Assembly: GCA_964595655.1 (NCBI GenBank)
Contig: CAZQQV010000038.1
Span: 1 to 13,546, forward strand
DNA: 13,546 bases
Reading direction: 5' to 3'
Source: Caldimicrobium sp964595655
GTDB taxonomy: Bacteria; Desulfobacterota; Thermodesulfobacteria; Thermodesulfobacteriales; Thermodesulfobacteriaceae
Below the pieces are notes generated by a model that saw nothing but the letters and a program-made list of their open reading frames with translations, did no database searches and was not told the origin of the DNA. Below, in pieces: positions 7,752 through 13,546 of this stretch (the first letter of the stretch is position 1; the number at the start of each line of letters is the position of its first letter). A program made the translations under genes and the position numbers.

Positions 7752-10100
7752 ATGTATCTTCTTGAAGTTATACTTCCTCTTCCACTTTTTAAAACCTTTC
7801 ATTATTTAAGTTCTCATTATGTTATTCCTGGGGCAAGGGTTGTTGTTCCCTTTGGAGCCCAAAAACTTGTTGGGATTGTCTGGAGTGTAGAGGAGGCAAC
7901 CTCAGAAAAGCTTGATCCAAAGATAGAATATAAGGAGATTGATGAAGTTTTGGATCCACTGCCCCTTTATCCACAAAAATTTTTCCCCTTCTTGGAATGG
8001 GTTTCAAAATATTATCTTTCGCCCCTGGGTATTGTTTTAAAAACCGCCCTTCCTTCAGGGGTATTTAAAATTCCTGAAAGAAGAATTTTTTTGACCTCTG
8101 AGGGGAAAAGGGCTTTAAAAAAGGGGGTTCTTCCTGAGGCCTTTAAAGTCATCCTTGAAAATAAAAAAGGGATAAGTCTTAAGAATTTTACCAAGAAATA
8201 CAAAATTCACACAAGAAAAATAAAGGAATGGGTAAGGCTTGGGTTGCTTGACTTGAGGGTGGTTATCCCTCAGGTTCGTATCCCTGTTGAGGTTTTTTAT
8301 AGACTCAGAAAACTTCCAAAGGGTGAACTCGGAGAAAAACTGGAGGCCCTTTTTTATGAGACAGAGGAAGTCCATGAAAGGACTTTAAAGGAGATCTTTT
8401 CTTTAAAGAAATTGAGAAAACTGATTGAAGAAGGCATTCTTGAAAGAATTGAAATTCCTAAAACAAGAAGAATTATCATTCCCACAGAGGCATTAAGGGA
8501 TTATGAACTCACTCCCAAGCAAAGGAGAGTCTTTAATCAATTGGCCTCTTCCCTTAGGGAAGGTGGTTTTAAGCCCTTTTTACTCTATGGAGTTACTGGT
8601 TCTGGGAAATCCCTTATTTACCTTGAGCTTATAAAGGAGGCTTTAAAAGAGGGAAAGAGGGTTTTATTTTTGCTTCCTGAGATTGCCTTAACTCACTTTG
8701 TTGAGAAGGTATTATATCAGCACTTTAGAGAGCGTTTGGCCCTTCTTCACAGTGCCCTTACTCCTCAACAGAGGCTTTCTGAATGGATGAAGGTGCTTGA
8801 TGGAAGGGCAGATATTGTTATTGGCACAAGGTCAGCGATTTTTGCCCCTGTAGAAAAACTCGGACTTATCATCGTGGATGAGGAACACGATTCCTCTTAT
8901 AAGGAAGAAAATCTTCCTTGCAAGTATCATGCAAGAGATCTTGCCTTGGTGAGAGGAAAAATGGAGGGGGCCCTTGTTCTTCTCGGTTCAGCAACTCCAA
9001 GCATAAAATCCTATTATTTTGCTAAAACAGGCAAATATCACCTCCTTACCCTCACTGAAAGACCCTTTGTGACCATGCCAGAAGTTAAACTTACCCTTTA
9101 TAAAAGGGGAAATATAATTTCTGAAGAAGTTAAAAGAGAAATAGAGAATACTTTAGAGAAGGGAAGGTCAGTTTTTGTTTATCTTAACAGAAGGGGATAT
9201 GCACCTCTTGTTAAGTGTGAGGAGTGTGGCTATGTCTGGGAGTGTCCAAATTGCGGAATACCTCTTACCTATCACAAAGATGAAGAGGCTATCCTTTGTC
9301 ATTACTGTTCCTTTGGTGTGAATGTAAAGATTCTTTGTCCTCAATGTAAAAGGGGAAAATGGAAATTTTTGAGATTTGGAACAGAGCGTATTGAGGAGAT
9401 TCTTAAGGGGGAATTTCCTGGGGTTGAAGTGGTAAGATTTGACAGAGACAGTGTAAGTTCTGAAAAGAGGCTTTCTGAGCTTTTTGAAAAGATTTATGCT
9501 CCCTTTCCCAAAATAATTGTTGGGACCCAAATGGGAGTTCACGGGCACAATTTTCCGCAGGTGAATTTGGTTGTGGTATTAAGAGCTGAAGAGGGGCTTT
9601 TTTTACCCCATTATAAAGCCAGTGAAAGGACCTTTCAGCTTTTGCTTCAGGCTGAAGGAAGGGCAGGAAGAAAAGATGAAAGGGGAAGGGTTTTAATTCA
9701 AACCGCTCTTCCTGATCATTATGTTATTTCCAAGGCCCTCTCCCAAGATTACGAGGGATTTTTCTATGAAGAGCTTTTGCAAAGGAAAAAATACGGATTT
9801 CCTCCCTTTAAAAAACTTGCGGTTATTCGTTTTGAGGGAGTAAATGAGGAAAAAATAAAAGAAAGGGCTATAAAACTAAAGGAAAAAATGGAGGCTATTA
9901 AATTGGCAAAAAAATTTTCTCTTGAAATACTTGGGCCTTCACCCTGTCCTATGAGAAAATTGAGGGGTCTTTATCGCTGGCAGCTTCTTATAAAGGGAGA
10001 TACCTCCAAAGAAATTCATGCCCTCTTAGAGCCTTTTAAAGAGGAAAAATATACGGGTATAAAAATGGAGATTGATGTGGATCCAGAGGAGTTGTTATGA
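7752..10100 (+). CDS. priA: Primosomal protein N' / replication restart helicase PriA
   Basis: PriA recognises stalled forks, unwinds 3'-to-5' and reloads the replicative helicase. The N-terminal 3'-DNA-binding domain covers about 1-105, followed by a winged-helix region. The helicase core has Walker A GVTGSGKS (280-287), DEEHD (376-380), LGSATPS (411-417) and GRAGR (636-640). The zinc-binding insert contains eight cysteines in pairs: 489/492, 498/501, 516/519 and 529/532. The C-terminal domain ends with a family-typical LYRWQLLIKG and DVDPEELL. At 782 residues it is of normal length. Two motifs are unusual: GTQMGVHGHNF (591-601), where PriA proteins usually have a Lys before GH, and QAEGRAGR in place of QVAGRAGR. 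The ATG lies 12 bases after galU and has no obvious Shine-Dalgarno sequence, suggesting coupling. Confidence 0.95.
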   Translation: MYLLEVILPLPLFKTFHYLSSHYVIPGARVVVPFGAQKLVGIVWSVEEATSEKLDPKIEYKEIDEVLDPLPLYPQKFFPFLEWVSKYYLSPLGIVLKTALPSGVFKIPERRIFLTSEGKRALKKGVLPEAFKVILENKKGISLKNFTKKYKIHTRKIKEWVRLGLLDLRVVIPQVRIPVEVFYRLRKLPKGELGEKLEALFYETEEVHERTLKEIFSLKKLRKLIEEGILERIEIPKTRRIIIPTEALRDYELTPKQRRVFNQLASSLREGGFKPFLLYGVTGSGKSLIYLELIKEALKEGKRVLFLLPEIALTHFVEKVLYQHFRERLALLHSALTPQQRLSEWMKVLDGRADIVIGTRSAIFAPVEKLGLIIVDEEHDSSYKEENLPCKYHARDLALVRGKMEGALVLLGSATPSIKSYYFAKTGKYHLLTLTERPFVTMPEVKLTLYKRGNIISEEVKREIENTLEKGRSVFVYLNRRGYAPLVKCEECGYVWECPNCGIPLTYHKDEEAILCHYCSFGVNVKILCPQCKRGKWKFLRFGTERIEEILKGEFPGVEVVRFDRDSVSSEKRLSELFEKIYAPFPKIIVGTQMGVHGHNFPQVNLVVVLRAEEGLFLPHYKASERTFQLLLQAEGRAGRKDERGRVLIQTALPDHYVISKALSQDYEGFFYEELLQRKKYGFPPFKKLAVIRFEGVNEEKIKERAIKLKEKMEAIKLAKKFSLEILGPSPCPMRKLRGLYRWQLLIKGDTSKEIHALLEPFKEEKYTGIKMEIDVDPEELL

Positions 10101-10140
10101 GGAATACTAAAGTCTTTACTTTTTAAGAATAGGGCTTATA

Positions 10141-11775
10141 TTGAATTTTCAAGATATGTTTAAACCAGGCAAACCCAAAGTAGAAAGAATAAATCTTACG
10201 CAATCAAATTTTCTTTTAAACTTTAATCTCAAACCCATTGAACTTGAAGCCTATCTTGATGAATATTTGATTGGTCAAGATCTTGCAAAGGGGATTATAG
10301 CAACTAAAATCTGCACACATTTTCATAAGGCAAAATCCCTTCTTCTAAAAGAGCCTTACTATGAGGGAGTAGGTTTTGTTAAGAACAACATCATTATAAT
10401 TGGACCAACGGGAGTTGGAAAGACCTTTACAATAAAGCTCATTGCTAAAAAGCTTGGGGTTCCCTTTGTTAAGGGAGATGCAACAAAGTTTAGTGAAACG
10501 GGATATGTGGGTGGAGATGTGGAGGACCTTGTGAGAGATCTTTACTTTGAAGCGGGTGGAGATTTGGAAAAAGCAAGGTTTGGCATTATTTATCTTGATG
10601 AGATTGATAAGATTGCATCCCCAGGTGAGGTTATCGGGCCTGATGTTTCCCGCACCGGGGTTCAAAGGGCATTACTTAAGCTTCTTGAAGAGACAGAGGT
10701 TGAAATTAAAATGCCCCAGGAAGGTTTTCAACTAATTGAATTTCCTGAGGAAGGAAAAAATAAAAGAAAAAAACTGACTCTTAATACCAAGTATATCCTC
10801 TTTGTGGTAAGTGGGGCCTTTCAGGGGCTTGAAGAGATAATCAAGAAGCGCCTAAAAAAGCAAAGCTTGGGATTTCTCTCTGAAGTTGAGGGAAAGGAAG
10901 ATAAAAAGGTCAATTACCTAAAGTTTGTCACCCCTGAAGACCTTGTGGCTTATGGATTTGAAAGAGAATTTGTTGGAAGATTCCCTGTGATTGCTGTTTT
11001 TGATCCTTTAACAGAGGAAGAGCTTTATCAAATTCTTGCCAATCCAAATAACATAATTATGCTCAATAAAAAGAGAGATTTTAAAGTTTATGGGATAGAT
11101 CTTGCCTTCACGGATTCAGCTTTAAGGGAAATAGCTAAAATAGCTTATAAAGATAATACAGGGGCAAGAGCCCTTGTTAGGGTTCTTGAAAATTCTCTAA
11201 TTCCCTTTGAAAGGGTGCTTCCTTCAGAGAAGATAAATTTTCTTGGTGTAACAGAAGAGCTTATTTTAGATCCAGAGGGATATCTTAGAGCCATCCTCAA
11301 TAATCCTTCCTCTGAAAAGTGGATTGAGGCCTATAACAGGGCTATTCAGGACGAAAGGAAGAGGATGATTGAGTATCTTGAAAGGAAGCCCCATGCCTTT
11401 CCAGACCAGAAATCCTTTGAAATTACCCCTAAAAGACTAAGCCTTCTTTTTGAACTTTACAAAGGTGAGGACATAGAGCTTGTCCAGGCCCTTGAAAGAT
11501 TACAGCATACTTATCATCAGATTAAGGCTTATGAAACCACCTTTTCAAGGCGCAATCAGATTCAGGCTATTTTTACTGAAGATGCCATTGATCATATCAT
11601 GGAAGAGGTAATTAAGAAGGATTTGGGAGTTTTTTCCTTCTGTGAAAAGGCTCTGACAAGATTTGAATACACCTTTTCCCTTTTAAAGGAAAGTGCCCAA
11701 AGAAATAGATTTTACATTACAAGGACGGCTTTTGTTAATCCAGATAGATACTTGGAGGAGCTTATAAAAGGATAA
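10141..11775 (+). CDS. Atypical ClpX-like AAA+ unfoldase with C-terminal extension
   Basis: A ClpX-family AAA+ ATPase of 544 residues, longer than canonical ClpX (about 420). Walker A GPTGVGKT is at 88-95 and the pore loop GYVG at 121-124. Walker B IIYLDEID is at 149-156, the arginine finger in EFVGRFP (276-282) and sensor 2 GAR at 341-343. LGF (243-245) sits where ClpX has the IGF loop that docks on ClpP, so protease binding is plausible. The four-cysteine N-terminal zinc domain is absent, and the ClpX RKH loop region (about 186-212) is not conserved. A predominantly helical extension from about 385 to 544 is unfamiliar to me. The start is TTG with AGGG six bases upstream; an ATG at 10156 is an alternative. 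It is followed one base later by a degenerate receiver gene. It is not the housekeeping ClpX, which would be expected beside clpP. Confidence 0.85.
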   Translation: MNFQDMFKPGKPKVERINLTQSNFLLNFNLKPIELEAYLDEYLIGQDLAKGIIATKICTHFHKAKSLLLKEPYYEGVGFVKNNIIIIGPTGVGKTFTIKLIAKKLGVPFVKGDATKFSETGYVGGDVEDLVRDLYFEAGGDLEKARFGIIYLDEIDKIASPGEVIGPDVSRTGVQRALLKLLEETEVEIKMPQEGFQLIEFPEEGKNKRKKLTLNTKYILFVVSGAFQGLEEIIKKRLKKQSLGFLSEVEGKEDKKVNYLKFVTPEDLVAYGFEREFVGRFPVIAVFDPLTEEELYQILANPNNIIMLNKKRDFKVYGIDLAFTDSALREIAKIAYKDNTGARALVRVLENSLIPFERVLPSEKINFLGVTEELILDPEGYLRAILNNPSSEKWIEAYNRAIQDERKRMIEYLERKPHAFPDQKSFEITPKRLSLLFELYKGEDIELVQALERLQHTYHQIKAYETTFSRRNQIQAIFTEDAIDHIMEEVIKKDLGVFSFCEKALTRFEYTFSLLKESAQRNRFYITRTAFVNPDRYLEELIKG

Positions 11776-11776
11776 A

Positions 11777-12139
11777 ATGATTCTTGTTGCTCTCTCTGAA
11801 GGGATCTTTGAAAAGATAAGGCCGATTCTTGAAAAATTCAAAATTTCTTATGAAAAAGTAGAAACCGGGGAAGAACTTTTGGAGAAGGCTAAAAAAGTTA
11901 GACCGGAGCTCATTATTTTGGAGAAAGATTTGCCTCTTTTAGATGGATTTGCGGCAATTCTTCTTCTTAAGTCCCATCCCAAAACAAGCGATATACCTGT
12001 TCTTGCGGTCTGTAAGTGTGATTATTATGAAGAGGAAGTTAAGGCAAGGGATAGCGGGGCAGATGGAATTATCCACTGCCCCTTAAAAGAAGAAGAAATT
12101 AAAGAATATTTTAAAAAATTTTTGAAAAAGGTTCTTTGA
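11777..12139 (+). CDS. Stand-alone degenerate (pseudo) receiver domain protein
   Basis: A 120-residue single-domain protein with the response-regulator receiver layout. The first strand is ILVAL, PELIILEKDLPLLDGF (43-58) matches the phosphoacceptor segment, and GADGIIHCPLKEEE (94-107) matches the last strand and helix. Every catalytic position is changed. The acidic pair after strand 1 is Leu6-Ser7. The phosphoacceptor Asp is Glu49, a natural phosphomimic. The Ser/Thr switch after strand 4 is Cys79, and the conserved Lys before Pro is Cys101. It therefore cannot use normal phospho-relay chemistry and is probably a constitutive protein-binding module. It begins one base after the stop of the ClpX-like gene, with AAGGA four bases upstream. 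Receiver proteins such as RssB and CpdR act as ClpXP adaptors, so an adaptor role is a reasonable inference. Confidence 0.85.
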   Translation: MILVALSEGIFEKIRPILEKFKISYEKVETGEELLEKAKKVRPELIILEKDLPLLDGFAAILLLKSHPKTSDIPVLAVCKCDYYEEEVKARDSGADGIIHCPLKEEEIKEYFKKFLKKVL

Positions 12140-12165
12140 TTGAGGTGGAGATGGCTGATTATAAT
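12136..12165 (+). promoter_or_regulatory. Candidate promoter for ahbC
   Basis: TTGATT (12136-12141) and a perfect TATAAT (12160-12165) are separated by 18 bases. A start near 12172 would give a leader of about 123 bases before ahbC and would make ahbC independent of the upstream gene train. The -10 box lies inside the first codons of the possible 35-codon ORF at 12151, so either the promoter or that ORF, or both, may be real. The -35 match is only moderate. Confidence 0.4.
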
Positions 12166-12258
12166 TTTGAAATTCTGTTGAGAAATTTAGCCTTTGCAAA
12201 TTTTGATGGAGACTGGAATAGGGAATTACAGAGTGAGCGAAATGTTTGCAGAAGCTAA
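12151..12258 (+). CDS. Possible 35-residue small protein upstream of ahbC
   Basis: An ATG eleven bases after the receiver stop opens 35 codons to TAA at 12256-12258. GAGGTGG (12142-12148), a strong Shine-Dalgarno-like sequence, lies just upstream, and it is this site that makes the ORF worth listing. The peptide begins MADYNFEILLRN, continues with an aromatic/acidic middle (FANFDGDW, residues 17-22 core) and ends NVCRS with a single Cys. I recognise no family. It could be a small operon protein, the remnant of a longer gene, or chance coding over the promoter-like sequence at 12136-12165. A modified-peptide precursor is not suggested, because the downstream radical SAM enzyme is identifiable as a heme-pathway enzyme. 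Confidence 0.4.
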   Translation: MADYNFEILLRNLAFANFDGDWNRELQSERNVCRS

Positions 12259-12294
12259 AACTTGGTAAATATTTAAGTGGGAGGTGAATTTTAA

Positions 12295-13482
12295 ATGATT
12301 GGGATTTCTAAACTTTATTGTGGAACAGTTGAGCCCTCTGATCCTTTGAGATATGGAAGGAGGGCCAAGGATCTTCCCTCTCATCTCCTTCAGTTTTCTG
12401 CTGATAAAAAACCTGTAGTTGTCTGGAATGTCACCAAGGCTTGCAATTTAAGATGTATTCACTGTTATGCCTCAGCTGATAACAGTCCTGCTGAGAATGA
12501 GTTAACCACTGAGGAGGGTTTTAGGCTTCTTGAAGATTTAGCTCAATTTGGTTGTCCTGTGGTGCTTTTTTCTGGTGGAGAGCCTTTGGTTAGGTCAGAT
12601 ATTCTTGATTTAATTCATAAGGCAGTAAGTCTTGGTTTAAGAGCAGTATTATCCACCAATGGAACCCTTATTGACGAGGCCCTTGCAAAAGAGTTAAAAA
12701 AACTTGGCCTTTCCTATGTGGGGATTAGTCTTGATGGGATTGGCGAGGTGCATGATCGTTTTAGAGTCTCAAAAGGGTGTTTTGAAAAGGTGGTTAAAGC
12801 CATAGAAAATTGCCAGAGAGAAGGAATAAAAGTGGGTTTAAGATTTACTATTAATAAATTTAATGCTGAAGAAATCCCTAAGGTTTTTGATTTTGTGGAA
12901 GAAATGAGGATTCCGAGAATTTGTTTCTATCATTTAGTTTATGCTGGAAGAGGAAGTAATCTAATTGAGCAGGATCTTTCTCACGAAGAGACAAGAAAAT
13001 GGGTGGATTATATCATTGACAGAACCAAAGAACTTCATGATAAGGGACTTAAGGTTGAGGTTTTAACTGTGGATAACCATGCCGATGGACCCTATCTTTA
13101 TCTCCGCATGAAAAGAGAGGGGAATCCCAGGGCAGAAGAGGTTTATCAGCTTCTTCTTATGAATGGTGGGAATAATTCAGGTGTGGGAATTGGGTGTGTT
13201 TCTTGGGATGGTTCAGTGCATGCAGATCAGTTTTGGAGACATTATAGTTTTGGAAATGTGAGGGAGAGGCCCTTTAGTGAGATCTGGATGGACACAAGTG
13301 ATCCTCTTATGGCTAAACTTAAGGAGAAAAAGAAACATGTTAAGGGAAGGTGTGCTAAATGTAGATTTCTTGAGGTTTGTGGGGGGAATTTTAGGGTGAG
13401 GGCTGAGGCCTATTATGGAGATGTGTGGGCGCCTGATCCAGCCTGTTACTTAACAGACGAAGAGATTGGTATAGCTTCTTGA
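12295..13482 (+). CDS. ahbC: AhbC, 12,18-didecarboxysiroheme deacetylase (radical SAM)
   Basis: A radical SAM enzyme of the siroheme-dependent heme route. It removes the two acetate side chains of 12,18-didecarboxysiroheme to give Fe-coproporphyrin III, which AhbD then converts to heme. The radical SAM cluster motif is CNLRCIHC (Cys50, Cys54, Cys57), followed by GGEP (94-97) for SAM binding. The N-terminus MIGISKLYCGTVEPSD and the segment CVSWDGSVHADQFWRHYS (301-318) are characteristic of AhbC and related NirJ-type proteins. Cys353, Cys356, Cys362 and Cys384, with Cys301, form a SPASM-like auxiliary cluster region. At 395 residues it has normal length. GGGAGGTGA (12279-12287) is a near-perfect ribosome binding site seven bases before the ATG. 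AhbC is chosen over NirJ because no heme d1 genes accompany it, though partner ahbA, ahbB and ahbD are also not in view. Confidence 0.9.
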   Translation: MIGISKLYCGTVEPSDPLRYGRRAKDLPSHLLQFSADKKPVVVWNVTKACNLRCIHCYASADNSPAENELTTEEGFRLLEDLAQFGCPVVLFSGGEPLVRSDILDLIHKAVSLGLRAVLSTNGTLIDEALAKELKKLGLSYVGISLDGIGEVHDRFRVSKGCFEKVVKAIENCQREGIKVGLRFTINKFNAEEIPKVFDFVEEMRIPRICFYHLVYAGRGSNLIEQDLSHEETRKWVDYIIDRTKELHDKGLKVEVLTVDNHADGPYLYLRMKREGNPRAEEVYQLLLMNGGNNSGVGIGCVSWDGSVHADQFWRHYSFGNVRERPFSEIWMDTSDPLMAKLKEKKKHVKGRCAKCRFLEVCGGNFRVRAEAYYGDVWAPDPACYLTDEEIGIAS

Positions 13483-13539
13483 GGAGGACAAAGAGGGTGC
13501 TCTTGAGCAAAGTTTAGTGAGGAATTGAGTTTTTCTTGG

Positions 13540-13546
13540 AAAGGAG
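13540..13546 (+). promoter_or_regulatory. Ribosome-binding-like sequence at the window end
   Basis: AAAGGAG ends the window 58 bases after the ahbC stop. This is the expected position for the ribosome binding site of a plus-strand gene starting within about ten bases outside. The rest of 13483-13546 holds no convincing gene. The gene may be another heme-pathway member, but it cannot be seen. Confidence 0.45.

Noticed and set aside
9168..9548. Minus-strand 126-codon ORF inside priA
   Set aside because: It is fully inside a well-conserved plus-strand gene, has no family resemblance and no ribosome binding site that I can see. It is a frame shadow.
10101..10140. AAAGT-CTTT-ACTTT dyad after priA as a terminator
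   Set aside because: A five-pair, AT-rich stem with only a short T run is too weak, and the next gene follows within 40 bases.
10141..11775. Housekeeping ClpX or HslU
   Set aside because: There is no zinc domain, the RKH region is changed, the C-terminal extension is long, and there is no clpP, hslV or lon neighbour.
12151..12258. Small ORF as a RiPP precursor for the following radical SAM enzyme
   Set aside because: The radical SAM protein carries AhbC hallmarks throughout (N-terminus and DQFWRHYS segment), so a peptide-modifying role is not supported.
12295..13482. NirJ (heme d1 synthesis) or a generic SPASM enzyme instead of AhbC
   Set aside because: The N-terminal and C-terminal signatures fit AhbC best, and no other nir genes are nearby. 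NirJ remains a close relative.
13483..13520. GTG at 13497 after GAGGAGG as a new gene, and the TGCTC-TT-GAGCA dyad as a terminator
   Set aside because: The frame stops after six codons. The dyad has a two-base loop and no T run.

Overview
The window is AT-rich bacterial chromosome, densely packed with genes, and reads like a thermophilic, anaerobic, sulfate-reducer-type organism. The best guess is the Thermodesulfobacterium/Caldimicrobium group (phylum Thermodesulfobacteriota). That placement is an inference. It rests on an AhbC-type radical SAM enzyme (the siroheme-dependent heme route of sulfate reducers and archaea), the Lys/Glu-rich proteins, frequent ATGA overlaps and low GC. No rRNA, tRNA, CRISPR array, transposase or phage gene is visible.

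Layout. (1) 1-117: a palindromic intergenic repeat. (2) 118-1769, plus strand: a long-chain polyprenyl diphosphate synthase translationally coupled to a HAD phosphatase. (3) 1672-4005, minus strand: a UvrD/AddA-type helicase without a nuclease domain. Its 3' end overlaps the HAD gene convergently by 98 bp. (4) 4006-4152: a divergent promoter region with a good sigma70-like promoter on each strand. (5) 4153-12139, plus strand, one tightly spaced gene train: pilT, a degenerate second pilT/pilU-like gene, a 151-residue unknown, galU, priA, an atypical ClpX-like AAA+ unfoldase and a stand-alone degenerate receiver domain. (6) 12140-13482: a region that is either a 35-codon gene or a promoter plus leader, followed by ahbC. 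(7) 13483-13546: a short gap ending in a Shine-Dalgarno-like sequence for a gene just outside the window.

How the genes fit together. The two PilT-family ATPases suggest type IV pilus retraction (twitching). GalU supplies UDP-glucose for surface polysaccharide. PriA restarts collapsed replication forks. AhbC performs the penultimate conversion from didecarboxysiroheme to Fe-coproporphyrin. The polyprenyl synthase probably makes the menaquinone side chain or the lipid carrier.

The most unusual part is the pair at 10141-12139. The ClpX-like ATPase keeps its catalytic and pore motifs and an LGF loop of the ClpP-binding type. It has lost the N-terminal zinc-binding (adaptor-docking) domain and gained a C-terminal extension of about 160 residues. 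One base downstream lies a single-domain receiver that lacks every phosphorylation residue. Receiver proteins are known ClpXP adaptors elsewhere (RssB, CpdR), so a dedicated unfoldase/pseudo-receiver-adaptor pair is a reasonable, testable hypothesis.
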